DNA of 64,000 nt, from NCBI GenBank assembly GCA_009763385.1, contig CM019823.1:40606444-40670443 (forward strand). Direction: 5' to 3'. Within the stretch, counting starts at the first letter, position 1. Every line of letters starts with the position of its first letter. Positions 11,918 to 23,735 of this stretch are shown here, piece after piece. Below the pieces are notes generated by a model that was not told the origin of the DNA, did not search any database, and saw only the letters and a list, made by a program, of their open reading frames with translations. Made by a program: the position numbers and the translations under genes. The stretch comes from Coix lacryma-jobi var. lacryma-jobi. Lineage: Eukaryota; Streptophyta; Magnoliopsida; Poales; Poaceae.

Positions 11918-12045
11918 TAGAATTTGTAGGGACTGAACGGGAGGAAACTAGAAAGAGACCTGGCGGGGGCGGCGGCGGTGATTGGAAAATTTCCAATTTT
12001 TATAACCTATATTGAGTTATTTTCCTTGGATGGACTTGTAGTCAA
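11918..12045. repeat. 5'-flank duplicate, copy 2
   Basis: This is the second copy of the F-box 5'-flank segment (see 11,123-11,262), sharing GACCTGGCGGGGGCGGCGGC and TTATTTTCCTTGGATGGACT. No coding sequence follows it on the minus strand, so it is an orphan promoter/UTR copy. Confidence 0.75.
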
Positions 12046-12751
12046 CAATCATGTACCGTGAAAAAAATATGTAACTATGAGTTTCGTGTCTAGAAAAATA
12101 CTTTATATTTAACCATGTTTCTAGTAAATAGTATTAATAGTTATTAATTCAAATAAGTTTACTATGAAAGTATATTTTTGTAATTAATCTAACAATGTTT
12201 ATTTGATATTATAAATATTAATATATATTTTTCTATAATTACTTAAATTTAAGATATTAAAACTAACACTATGTTAGAATTGTATGTTTTCTTAAACGGA
12301 GAGAGTTTTTTTTCATTCTGACACATGAATTTTTTCCTCACCTCTTCTTCTACCTTCAACCTCCTGCATCTACCATAATCACAGATCACAAGAGACAAAA
12401 AAAAATTTCTATAAAATGATAATTTATAGTTTTTCCATACACAGATCACATGAATTTAGTATCAATATTAGAACTGGATACAAGTAAGGATAAATTTTAT
12501 TGCATACAGATTTGGATTTCTTGACTTCTTTGATGTGGGGGCATGGGCTGTGGCTGTCTACCAGGCACTTGGGTGCAGGGTGAAAATGGGACGGGCACAT
12601 TGCTCCCAGTCGCAGTTATGTAATCTTCAACATCTAGCAATGATGTAATCCTAATTTGATCACATTGCTCCCAGACCCAATTATGATATGGATCTATCCT
12701 TATGTCCATATATTAGAACTAGGAGGATGTTTCGACGGGACTACTAATGAA
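12046..12751. other. AT-rich intergenic sequence with a short unassigned open stretch
   Basis: This stretch is mostly AT-rich. A 70-codon minus-strand open stretch at 12,497-12,709 (starting MDIRIDPYHNWVWEQC, later VPFSPCTQVPGRQPQPMP) has no recognised homology. It might be an exon fragment but lacks a supported gene structure. Confidence 0.35.
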
Positions 12752-13149
12752 GATAGTAAGGTGTGACCACCTTCATTAGTCATAGGTTAAGCTGAGCATG
12801 TGAAATAAATTTACCTTAGGCATACGAGTATCATCAGTTATATGAAAAAAGGGCATAGCTAAGCTTTCCTCGAGCATTATCATAAAATTTGTAAGGAATG
12901 ACTCATATTTTTTGTTTACATATATATTAAAACTCTTACCCGTGGGAGGATCCGTGGCCTCCCCGGCTATCTGCAGCCACGACGAATTCTCTGCTAACCA
13001 TGTGGCCACCATGCTACGCTGGCAGTTAATCGGGCCCTTCGTATTGCTTTATATATACTGTATAGTGGAGTAGTGCTATTTATTTCAGTGCCAAACCGTA
13101 TATCCTTGTCCTCCCTTTATATCTCTGCTCCTAAAAGGAGTCAAATGAC

Positions 13150-14260
13150 ATCGTCTGACCTCAAATCGCTTCGCCCCGCCCGGCTCTAATCCCCCACCCC
13201 GCCGCTCCCTCTACGCCCGTCTGTGGAACCACCGCCCACGTCGCCGCCCCTCCCGGCGCCAACCCCGCCCCGCTCCCTCTCACGTCCATGAACCGCGGCG
13301 CACGACTACTAGCTTGCGGCTCGCCCCCGCGGCTTGCGCACGTCGCCTAGCTCCTTCCCTCCCCGACGTCTCTCGTGCGGAGAGAGGAAAAGAAAAGCTT
13401 GGGGAAGCGCCACCGCCGTCACGCGTAGGCCCCTCCCTGGAGGACGAGATCACACACCCTGGCCGCCCACCGCATCTGTGCCCCTTCTTCCTGGCGGCCG
13501 CACCCCACCGCAGTTTGCCTCCCACTACTCACCCTACAGGCCGACACTCTCCCTCCCGAATCGTACTCTGCTCGCACAGCTCCACGCGCACTGCAGCGGC
13601 ATCCTCGCCATGTGAGGTGGTAGGGCTTGCGGCGGCAGCTTTGCCATTGGCGGGTGCGTGGGAAGGCGAAGGTGTTCGTCATGCGAATCCACGTACGGTG
13701 TCTACGATGCAGGCAACTACAGCAGCGATTCCTGCACCTCCCGCCGCGACGCCCCGCCCGTGAGCAGGCGGAGGTGCTCGTCGTTGGATCCACGCCCACC
13801 CAGCCGCGATTTTCCACTCGCGCGGTTGGCCACGGTTCTTGGCAGGCGCGGGCCTGCTACGGCGCCCAACCGCAAGGCTAGGGTTGTGTGGGGCGACGAC
13901 GATGTCGCCTGGCCGCAGACTCGGCACACTACGCGTGGGTGGTGCCAGCACCAGCATACATGGAGGTCGAGGGGTGTGAGGGTGTGGAAAGCACGCGCAC
14001 CTCTCTGCCCAGCAAGGCGACTCGCCATTCTCCGCTCAGCTCTCAACAGCCCAGACACTCCATTCCGCTCACCGCTCACGGCCCGGTGGTTAGCCGCAGC
14101 CTGCAGTCCGACACCCAACTCAGTTGCCTTGGCACGGCGGCACCCAGCAGGCTACCTCAGCAGCTTGGCTGCCTCAGGTGTCCAATGGAGATCCAAAGGT
14201 AACGCAAATCCATCCCTATTTGATTCTACTTCAAGTTTTTTACACATCTGTTCTGTTCGG
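13150..14260. other. GC-rich block inside the Helitron-like insertion
   Basis: This stretch is GC-rich and open in several frames on both strands, with no frame that I can match to a family. Composition resembles a grass 5' UTR/first exon, and a GT follows AAAG near 14,200. It is most likely captured gene sequence of unknown origin; no single protein is called. Confidence 0.4.
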
Positions 14261-16098
14261 TGAAACGCAAAAGCATCCAGGCTCATCTGGGAGTTGAAGT
14301 GATGCAGGATCTTCTCAGTGTTATTCAATTGTTACATTCAGTTTGTTCAATTGTTGACTCTTGTTCATTGGGAGTAGAGTGTATTGTTCTCACCGGCGAT
14401 GTTCTGGATAGCTGTTTTAAGGTGCAAAATAAACTTAAATTCTTATGATTATTTTACTGTGTAGCTCACCTCGGTAATTTATTGAGTGTAAACTATAATG
14501 TATATTTAGGAAAGCCCGTCAGTTTCCACACTAAAAATACATATCATTGTCTTCTCTGTTTTTAGTTATTAGAAGGTCTGGCCAACTAGCAATATAAAAT
14601 ATATGTAATTTGAGATAGCCGCAAAAACATCTTGTCCTTTGGTCTGATATTTGATGGTCTCATTGTAGCTTTGGTGGCGGTTTGCAGAAGCGCAATGTCG
14701 ACGATAGCAAAACCTCACGATGGGCAGCAACGACAGTTTCTAACGTGCAGTCTCTTATTCTCCTTTCCTCTATGATCCACATCTTTTATTCCTCTGGATT
14801 TTGATTACATATATTCTAAACCAATGGTTCCATTTACTGTCGCTAACTTGCAGTTTAGACAACATGTTAATCTATCTTTTTTTAATGGGAAAAAGCATTT
14901 GATATATCTGCAGGTTACACAAACTTGGATTATTCCAAGTGAACTTCAGTGTCCGAGTATCATTTCTCTTGTGTGTATGATCTTTCAATGTGAGGAAAAA
15001 AAATTGAAAAATGTTTGAAGTAGTATCTTGAGCAGAATTTTTGATATTGGTGAGTTTGTGTTTTTCTCTCATTTCAATGTGAGCTGAATCTTGGCCTTCT
15101 TAGTTTAGTATTGATCTATTAGCCAATGAATAGAATTTTAACCGAGATAAACTTATAAGATAGCAGTGTAGATAGATGGTGGTTAATGAACAGTTGGTAG
15201 AATTGGATATGGGGATGAAGTGGGGAAGGTTTTAGGAGGAGCAGAGCTTCAACACTCAAGATTCTTGACTGATCTGGCCAAGAAATTATTTGCTCTCTGA
15301 ATTCTTGCTTGCTTTGTGCTTTAGATGGAATTGATTCACATCGGATTTTCAGTTTTGTAAGCGTTTGTTGTGGATATGTGTTGTCAGGATGCCAGGGCAG
15401 AATCCTCTTTATGACAGGTTAGGCAAGTCAAGCAACATTTTTGTAGTGATCTTATACTTATGCTCCCTGAATTCTTGCTTGCTTTATACATTAGATGGAA
15501 TTGATTCACATCTGTTTTTCAGTTTTGTAAGCACTTGCTGTGGATATGTGCTGCCAGGATATGCCAGGATGGAATCCTCAAGCAATAGATGTTTTATAGG
15601 GTGCGCTATATATTAGCCTTTTAATCAATTGTCATATTTTTCCGGGACAGAACAAGGAGCACTTTTCCATTCAGATTCACAGCATATTTAATCAGTTATA
15701 CTTTCATTGCAACACTTTCAATTAACAAATTAAAGATACATGTAATAGGGTGTCCTTGGATTAGCAAATAATTTTATTTTCTTGTTCCTTAAAAATATTG
15801 TCTACTACTAAGAGTGATTAATATTTGAGAGAATGTCAAAGTATTGAAATGGGAGTTCATGGATATAAAATTCTGGTGCATGTTCAAAGATGTATTAAAA
15901 ATCATGTGGATTGATCTGCAAAACTTTAGGCTCTGTTTCATGTACATCTTCACACTGGTTCTATCGTGGTGATTGGTGAATGCTAATTAAACTGAAGTCA
16001 TTTGGTCTAGGGTTTAAGTTCTACAGACCATTGGGTTTTGATGGTTGTTGTAGCAAAATCACTCTATTTTATCTTGGTGGGTTGGGACAAAAAGAATT

Positions 16099-16570
16099 AG
16101 GCAGTGAAACATCTTCCAACAATTCAGACAAAGGATGTGAACATGAATGGAATGTGACTTTTGTGTTCACCGTCTCCGATGGCGCAACAGAGCTATTCAT
16201 TAAGCTCCTGGACAATGACGGTGGCATCAGTGATGATTTTGTTGGTGAAGCAACATAAGTAATTGCATTTTGTAATTTGTATGCTTGTAGTTGGACCAAT
16301 CCGGCCTGCAACTATTGAGTGATAAACCATGCACAGCGATGGTAGTTTGCTTCCTCTCACTGTTTGCATGTTTTGAAGAAGTTTTGGGATTCAAAATTTA
16401 ACGTTTGCTATGATTATTTCAATCAAGTGCTCGGTTCTTGCAGGATTCCTCTGGAATCAGTTTATATAGAAGGAAGCATCCATACAACTCTTTACAGTGT
16501 TGTGAAAGATGAAGAATACTTGCGGAGAAATCAAAGTTGGTCTCACATTACTCAGAGAGGAGGCGGCTAA
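16099..16570 (+). pseudogene. C2-domain protein gene fragment (elicitor-responsive ERG3-like), two exon remnants
   Basis: Remnant 1 (about 16,099-16,254) encodes HEWNVTFVFTVSDGATELF followed by a KLLDNDGG...DDFVGEAT stretch, the Ca2+/lipid-binding strands of a small plant C2 protein like rice elicitor-responsive protein 3. Remnant 2 begins after a TTCTTGCAG acceptor at 16,444 and encodes IPLESVYIEGSI and YSVVKDEEY, the continuation of the same domain. The donor after remnant 1 reads AT instead of GT, and remnant 2 loses frame after DEEY. The N-terminal part of the domain was not found. It lies inside the Helitron-like insertion, consistent with transposon capture, and is not expected to make a functional protein. 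Confidence 0.75.
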
Positions 16571-17444
16571 AAAATTCATGTGATAGCCATCGTCGGCTGT
16601 AGATGTTTCTTTTGCCTCCTTTTGTTTTTCCTAACCAGTTTCTGTCTGTGGCAAATGATATATATTGCAGTTTGCGATAGTGGGTTACTTATCTCTCTTT
16701 TCGGTTGCCTTTTCCATTTTTCTAGGTTTTGTTCTAAATTTATCTTACACCATGCTGAAATGTTCCTTCTATGCACAGGATTCTCGTGATCAGAGTTGTT
16801 TCTGAGGATAGCTTGTTGTGGCTGGAAGCACACAACCATCTTATAAGAAGCAGATCACTTGATGTATTACTACAGTTCATCAGTGATAGTGGGCGTGCAT
16901 TTACAATATAGAAGAAGCCTGCAACTTAGGTGTCCGGATCATGGAGCTAATAATTAATATTGCTCTAATGGCAGTACCTGTATTTGATGTTCAGTTAACT
17001 TGTCACGATTACAAGGCCATGTGACTGCTGCAAGAGGCCTGAACCCTGACGAGGATCTTAATTCGGTGCTCAACAGGAACGAGGACACGAATACAAGATC
17101 CATGAAATCATGTTGCAGTAGAAAAATGAGAGCAGGGACAGGAATACGAGACAGATTAGACATAGTGCAGGGAACTCGGTAATCTCCTCTGACATCCATG
17201 TCTTGGATGGTTGAATTTTTTTCCTATCGTATATAGGAACTGATTTCACATTCTTTTTGTTATTCATCCATTATAGAAAAAATATGTTTGATTGATAGAT
17301 ATGTGCATGACAAGGAGCCTGTGACGCATGCGCTTTATGAACTTTGCTATTTTAGATTACATGTTATTTTAACATCGGTGTTTAATTTTATAGTATCGTT
17401 ATCTTATCATATAATCCACGTATTTTATAAAAATTTATTATTCC

Positions 17445-17471
17445 GTAGCAACGCACGGGCATGCTACCTAG
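17445..17471 (+). mobile_element. Helitron-type 3' terminus (hairpin plus CTAG)
   Basis: A stem GTAGC/GCTAC encloses AACGCACGGGCAT, then comes C and CTAG, and then T. The loop shares CAACGCACGGGCA with the minus-strand end at 34,071. This matches the 3' end structure of plant Helitrons. Confidence 0.65.
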
Positions 17472-17652
17472 TATTGATTGAAGCTCTATGCTAGCCTCCC
17501 AGCATACTGATGCCACAGCTATATGTTCTGTCTCATCGATCGCTCTCATAGCAAGCTATTCGTGCTATGTGTAGCCTCGTTATTACATAGCACCAGTATC
17601 ATGTTGCCTGAAGGGATGAAATTCACTCTTATTCCAGATTAGCAAAACCATA

Positions 17653-17892
17653 TGCTCTCTCCGTCCCTAAATAAGTGTCGTTCTCGCTTCCCGAAAAAAG
17701 CTATCCACAATTATATATTAAAATATATTAATATTTATGCTAAGTAATTAGTATCATCGAAAAGATCTTTACATCTAGTTTTTTAACAAAATTATTTGGG
17801 GATATAAATATTGCACATATTTTCTACAAATTGAGTCAAACACGTAACACGTACACTAATGACGACACTTATTTAGGGACGAATGGAGTACG
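17653..17892. mobile_element. Stowaway MITE inserted in tandem unit 1
   Basis: The ends are TGCTCTCTCCGTCCCTAAAT and the inverse of CGTACTCCATTCGTCCCTAA, flanked by TA. Unit 2 has the uninterrupted site (about 19,158-19,170), which directly shows the insertion and the TA duplication. The interior is AT-rich and non-coding. Confidence 0.85.
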
Positions 17893-17936
17893 TACATGCA
17901 AAAAGCTGACAAACAAAGCAATAGTAATAGGATTAA

Positions 17937-18178
17937 GGCCTTGTTTAATTTCCCTCCAATTTTGCAAAATTGATAAGATTCCCCGTCACATCAATTTTTA
18001 AATATATGCATGAAAAAATAAATATAGGTAAAAAATAATAATTAATTATACTTTTAGTATGTACATGTCGAGACAAATCTTTAGAGTCTACATAGTCCAT
18101 ATTTGGACAAAGCTTGTCAAATAACAACGAAAATGCTACAGAGATTTATTTTGCAAAATTGGACAACTAAACACACCC
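17937..18178. mobile_element. Tourist-like MITE inserted in tandem unit 1
   Basis: A 242-bp element starts GGCCTTGTTTAATTTCCC and ends with the inverse of GGGTGTGTTTAGTTGTCC. It is flanked by TAA on each side, while unit 2 has a single TAA at the empty site (about 19,194). This is a common grass MITE; a diverged relative lies at about 33,753-33,990. Confidence 0.9.
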
Positions 18179-18351
18179 TAATAAGCAGAATATATTACAA
18201 AATTCGCAAACATATGAGCGTTTACATTCGCAATTGATATTAGGCGAATCATAATTCCCACAGATGCAGTACAACACCGAACCGATCAGAACAATTCCTT
18301 CACATGCACATAAGGATTTGGTAAATCCACATAGGAGGGCACATAAACCGA

Positions 18352-18596
18352 TTAGAACAATTCCTTCCCTTGCACATCAGGATTTGGTAAATCCACATAG
18401 GAGGGCACAAAAACCAGGAACCTGGGCCTTGTTTCTGGATCCAGCAAGCATATCTCCTTCACTTCAGCACTGATCAAATTATAGGAGAGCAACTTGTATC
18501 CTTCCACAGGGAGGAAAACAAGATCCCTCTCAGGATGAAACACGACCACATAGAAAATTTCAGACCAGAATTCATTCCCAGCATAATCAAACAGTA
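18352..18596 (-). pseudogene. 3' fragment of the F-box gene, copy 1
   Basis: This encodes the last 81 or so residues of the F-box protein at 23,736-24,948 (from the LFDYAGNEFWSE motif to the terminal QGKELF and stop). Homology ends abruptly at TCAAACAGTA, the same breakpoint as copy 2. There is no F-box and no promoter. Confidence 0.9.
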
Positions 18597-18905
18597 AAGT
18601 GGTCGTCATTATAAGTGGTTTAATAGGAGAGCAACTTTTATTTATTTTATATATGTCATTATATATGTGGTTTACTGTGATTATATACTCAGAATATAAA
18701 ATAAATAAATAAACTCTACTATTTTTTTTATACAGGGGTAAAGTGGTCTTTTTACACTATATTTAACACCGTCAGCTCTCAAAACTGACGGAAGACCATA
18801 TTCCTAAACAAATTTTATTTTGACGTCAGATTCCCAAATTCAAAAAAAAAAGAGGCCACATTCCTAAACACAACTTTTTTTGAGGCCATATTCCTAATTC
18901 TCCCA

Positions 18906-19942
18906 TAGTAATGTGTCACCACCTTCACTAGTCATAGGTTAAGCTGAGCATGTGAAATAAATTTAACTTAGGCATACAAGTATCATCAGTTATATGAAAA
19001 AAGGGCATAGCTAAGCTTTCCTCGAGCATTATCATAAAAATTGTAAGGAATGAAACTGTTGTTCAGATTTTTTTGTTTACATTATTACATATCACTAGTA
19101 TCATGCTGCTTGAAAGCTGAAGGGATGAATTTCACTTTCTTATTCCAGATTAGCAAAAACGATATACATGCAAAAGCTGACAAACAAAGCAATAGTAATA
19201 GGATTAATAAGCAGAATATATTACAAAATTCACAAACATATGAGCATTTACATTCGCAATTGATATTAGTCGAATCATGATTCCCACAGATGCAGTACAA
19301 CACTGAACTGATCGGAACAATTCCTTCACTTGCACATAAGGATTTGGTAAATCCACAATTCCACATAGGAGGGCACATAAACCGTTTAGAACAATTCCTT
19401 CCCTTTCACATCAGGATTTGGTAAATCCACATAAGATGGCACAAAAACCAGGAACCTGAGCCTTGTTTCTGGTTCCAGAACGCATATCTCCTTCACTTCA
19501 GCACTGCTCAAATTATAGGAGAGCAACTTGTATCCTTCCACAGGGAGGAAAACAAGATCCCTCTCAGGATGAAACACGACCACATAGAAAATTTCAGACC
19601 AGAATTCATTCCCAGCATAATCAAACAGTAAAGTGGTCGTCATTATAAGTGGTTTAATAGGAGAGCAACTTTTATTTATTTTATATATGTCATTATATAT
19701 GTGGTTTAATGTGATTATATACTCAGAATATAAAATAAATAAATAAACTCTACTATTTTTTTATACAGGGGTAAAGAGGTCTTTTTACCCTATATTTAAC
19801 ACCGTCAGCTCTCAAAACTGACGGAAGACCATATTCCTAAACAAATTTTAATTTTATTTTGAGGTCAGATTCCCAAATTCAAAAAAAAGAGGCCACATTC
19901 CTAAACACAACTTTTTTTGAGGCCATATTCCTAATTCTCCCA
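18906..19942. repeat. F-box 3'-region tandem unit 2 (1,037 bp, uninterrupted)
   Basis: This is the cleanest copy of the unit. It starts TAGTAATGTGTCACCACC and runs through the 3' flank, the F-box 3' coding fragment and a 309-bp spacer with TTAACACCGTCAGCTCTC. It serves as the empty-site reference for the insertions in units 1 and 3. Confidence 0.9.
19386..19630 (-). pseudogene. 3' fragment of the F-box gene, copy 2
   Basis: Same segment as 18,352-18,596 with a few substitutions (for example SSAEVKEIC and LEPETRLRF). It ends at the same TCAAACAGTA breakpoint and is a non-functional duplicate. Confidence 0.9.
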
Positions 19943-20020
19943 TAGTAATGTGTCACCACCTTCACTAGTCATAGGTTAAGCTGAGCATGTGAAATAAATT
20001 TAACTTAGGCATACAAGTAT

Positions 20021-23000
20021 GTTGGGGTGTCTATGGTGGCTCAACATAGCAGGTCTCAAGCCCTGGTTAAGGAGGAGGGTTGTGATAGGCTTGGCGAGCC
20101 AACGTAAAAACCTAGCTAGCCTTATGGAGATGAAACCCAAAAGAATCCCGTTGGGGCGTAACCCTCTTAGCGACGCGCCATGTCGGAACCCGGGCATGGT
20201 GTCAAATGAGCAAGGGCCGGGTCGTCACCCCCGTGATGCGTCGTGTCGTGATCTGGGCATGGTGCCAAGTGAGCAAGGATCGGGTCGTCGCATCCTTAGT
20301 GGCGCGCCACATCGGCGCCCGGATGTGGTGAAAAATGTGCAAGGGTCTTCTCATCTGACTCGGCGGGTGAGAAGGGTAAGGAAGCTAGTCGAGCCAACTA
20401 GGATTCGTCTAGGCAGTTGGAACGTAGGGTCCCTCACGGGTAAGTTAAGAGAGTTAGTTGATACAGCGGTTAGGAGGCGTGTAAATATCTTGTGCGTCCA
20501 AGAGACTAAATGGAAGGGTCAGAAGGCGAAGGAGGTGGAAAATACTGGTTTTAAGCTCTGGTACACAAGGACAACTTCAAATATTAATGGAGTAGGAGTT
20601 TTGATTGACAAGAGCCTGAAGGATGGAGTAGTGGAGGTGAGAAGACAAGGAGATAGGATTATCTTAGTTAAACTTGTCGTTAGTGATATGGTTCTAAACG
20701 TAATTAGTGCTTATGCCCCTCAAGTAGGCCATGATGAGAGTGTTAAGAGGCAGTTCTGGGAAGATTTGGATGGCTTGGTTAGAGCTGTACCTAGAAGTGA
20801 GAAGCTCTTCATAGGAGGGGACCTAAATGGCCATGTAGGGTCTTCAAGTGCAGGTTTTGAGGTGGCTCATGGTGGTTTCGGTTATGGTAGTAGGAACCAG
20901 GAGGGAGTGGATGTCCTAGATTTTGCTACAACTTTCGATCTGATGATAGCCAACACTTTCTTTAGAAAGAGACCTTCCCATTTAGTGACCTTTAGTAGTG
21001 GTCGTTCCTCTAGCCAGATCGACTTTGTCCTTACAAGAAGGGGGGATAAACACACTTGCGAGGATTGTAAGGTGATACCTAGGGAATGTGTGGTTTCTCA
21101 ACACAAGCTATTGGTGGCCGATTTTCGCTTCCTGGTGCATGCTCGTAGGGTCAAACAAGCCAAGAGTGCGAGGACAAAGTGGTGGAATTTAAAGGGAGAA
21201 GCATTGAAGGGCTTCAAAGAAAGAGTTATTGATGAGGGCCCTTGGAAAGACGAAGGAGATGCAAACAACATGTGGGAGAAGATGGCAACTTGCGTTCGAA
21301 AGGTTGCCGCAGAGGTGCTTGGAGTGTCTAAAGGAAGTGGTCGCGATCCAAAAGACACTTGGTGGTGGAATGAAGATGTGCAAAAGGCTATTAAGGAAAA
21401 AAGGAATGCTATAAGTGCTTGTACCAAGACCGGTGCGCGGACAACATAGAAAAGTACAAGGTGGCTAAGAAGGCTGCAAAACGAGCGGTGGGGGAGGCGA
21501 AGGGGCGGGCTTACGAGGATCTTTACCAACGTTTGAATACGAAGGAAGGAGAGAAGGACATTTATAGGATGGCTAGGGCTCGTGATAAGAAGACAAGGGA
21601 CTTCAACCAAGTCAAGTGCATTAAGGATAAGAGGGAGCAACTCTTGGTGAAGGAAGATGAGATTAGACATAGGTGGCAAGAATATTTTGATAATTTGTTC
21701 AATGGGGAGAATGAGAACTCCATCGTTCGGTTGGATGACTCATCTGATGACACCAATAGGCGCTATGTGCGGAGGATCCAAGAGCAGGAGGTTAGAGAAG
21801 CTTTGAAAAGGATGAAAGTGGATAAAGCGATGGGTCCTGATGGTATTCCAATCAAGGTGTGGAGATGCCTCGGGGATATAGCTGTAGTATGGCTAACCAA
21901 GTTGTTTAACAATATCTATCGTTCAAACAAGATGCCTCAGGAGCGGAGAAGAAGCATATTGGTTCCAATCTACAAGAACAAGGGAGACGTCCAAAGCTGC
22001 ACTAATTATCGGGGAATTAAGTTGATGAGCCACACGATGAAGTTGTGGGAGAGAGTTATTGAGCATAGATTGCGAGGGTCGACGCGGATATCCATGAACC
22101 AATTTGGTTTCATGCCTGGAAGGTCAACCATAGAAGCAATCTTCTTAATAAGACAAGTTATGGAGCGGTTCAGGGAGCAAAAGAAGGACCTACACATGGT
22201 TTTCATTGACTTGGAGAAGGCGTACGACAAGATACCAAGGAATGTTATGTGGTGGGCTTTGGACAAACATAAAGTCCCAACAAAATATGTTACCCTCATC
22301 AAGGACATGTACAACAACGTCGAGACCAGTGTGCGGACAAATGATGGTGACACTAATTTCTTTCCGATTAAAATAGGTCTTCATCAAGGGTCAGCCTTGA
22401 GCCCATATCTCTTTGCCTTGGTTATGGATGAGGTTACGAGGGACATACAAGGAGATATCCCTTGGTGTATGCTTTTTGCAGACGATGTAGTGTTAGTTGA
22501 TGAGAGTCAGACAGGAGTAAATAGGAAACTAGAGTTGTGGCGGCAGACCCTTGAGTCCAAAGGGTTTAGAATAAGCAAGACTAAGACTGAGTACATGAGA
22601 TGTGATTTCGGCAATGCTGCACAGGAAGAGGGAGAGGTGAGCTTGGAAGATCAAGTGGTGCCTAAGAAAGATATCTTCCGGTATCTTGGATCGATGTTAC
22701 AGAAGGATGGAGATATTGATGCCGATGTTAGCCATAGGATCAAAGCAGGGTGGATGAAGTGGCGCCAAGCATCTGGTATTCTCTGTGACAAGAGGGTACC
22801 ACAAAAGCTCAAAGGCAAGTTTTATAGGACGGCGATTAGACCGGCTATGTTGTATGGAGCAAAATGTTGGCCTACTAAAAGAAGACATGTCCAACAAATG
22901 AGTGTTGCAGAAATGCGTATGTTGCGCTGGATTTGTGGCCACACAAGGATGGGCCGAGTCCGAAATGACGATATTCGTGACCGGCTAGGGGTAGCACCAA

Positions 23001-23323
23001 TTGAAGAAAAGTTGGTCCAACGTCGGTTGAGGTGGTTTGGTCATGTCCAAAGGAGACCTCCGGAGGCACCAGTGCATTGTGGAGTTTTAGCCCAAGATTT
23101 TCATGTGAGGAGAGGTAGAGGTAGACCGAAATTGACGTGAGGGGAGGCAATAAAGAGATATCTAAAAAGTTAGGATATACCTAGAGATCTATGTTTGGAT
23201 AGAAATGCATGGAGAGCAGCCATTGACATGCCTGAACCGTGAGTAGGGTCTCTTGTTGGGTTTCAACTCTAGCCTACCCCAACTTGTTTGGGACTAAGAG
23301 GCTTGGTTGTTGTTGGTTGTTGT
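20021..23323 (+). mobile_element. RTE-clade LINE, near full length
   Basis: This is a 3.3-kb non-LTR retrotransposon flanked by a 10-bp target duplication, ATACAAGTAT (20,011-20,020 and 23,324-23,333), which tandem unit 2 has only once. It encodes an apurinic-type endonuclease followed by reverse transcriptase and ends in TTG-rich repeats (TTGGTTGTTGTTGGTTGTTG) rather than poly(A), which is typical of plant RTE elements. Confidence 0.9.
20124..23242 (+). pseudogene. RTE LINE polyprotein (endonuclease plus reverse transcriptase), broken
   Basis: The first ATG is at 20,124. The endonuclease domain keeps its usual ligand motifs: GSWNVGSL, QETKW, SAYAPQ, GDLNGHVG, QIDFVLTRR and SQHKLLVADF. The reverse transcriptase has NYRGIKLMS, GFMPGRSTIEAI, MVFIDLEKAYDK, LHQGSALSPYLF and the catalytic LFADDVVLVDE. 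The frame breaks between the two near 21,420. Near the end are in-frame stops at 23,138-23,140 (TGA) and 23,171-23,173 (TAG), before the probable original stop at 23,240-23,242. The copy cannot make an intact protein. Confidence 0.9.
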
Positions 23324-23735
23324 ATACAAGTATCATCAGTTATATGAAAAAAGGGCATAGCTAAGCTTTCCTCGAGCATTATCATAAAAATTGTAAGGAA
23401 TGAAACTGTTGTTCAGATTTTTTTGTTTACATTATTACATATCACTAGTATCATGTTGCTTGAAAGCTGAAGCGATGAATTTCACTTTCTTATTCCAAAT
23501 TAGCAAAAACGATATACATGCAAAAGCTGACAAACAAAGCAATAGTAATAGGATTAATAAGCAGAATATATTACAAAATTCACAAACATATGAGCATTTA
23601 CATTCGCAATTGATATTAGGCGAATCATGATTCCCACAGATGCAGTACAACACTGAACTGATCGGAACAATTCCTTCACTTGCACATAAGGATTTGGTAA
23701 ATCCACAATTCCACATAGGAGGGCACATAAACCGA

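Larger units (their letters stand above)
12923..17570 (+). mobile_element. Helitron-like composite insertion with captured gene fragments
   Basis: This stretch is absent from the two paralogous tandem units at the equivalent position, so it is an insertion of about 4.6 kb. Near its right side is a Helitron-type 3' end: a hairpin with arms GTAGC (17,445-17,449) and GCTAC (17,463-17,467), then CTAG at 17,468-17,471 followed by T. Inside are a GC-rich block (about 13,150-14,200), a 170-bp-period tandem duplication (about 15,295-15,570) and fragments of a C2-domain gene (16,099-16,570). The Helitron 5' end was not identified. About 100 bp to the right of CTAG are also missing from the sister units, so more than one event is likely. 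Confidence 0.6.
12752..18905. repeat. F-box 3'-region tandem unit 1 (interrupted by three insertions)
   Basis: 12,752-12,922 and 17,571-18,905 together match units 2 and 3 (starting CACCTTCA(T/C)TAGTCATAGG). Compared with unit 2, this copy is interrupted by about 4.6 kb (12,923-17,570), a Stowaway MITE (17,653-17,892) and a Tourist-like MITE (17,937-18,178). Without these it is about 1,025 bp, close to the 1,037-bp period. It ends with a copy of the last F-box codons plus a 309-bp spacer. Confidence 0.8.

Noticed and set aside
20000..23150. Minus-strand ORFs under the LINE
   Set aside because: Shadows of the LINE coding strand.
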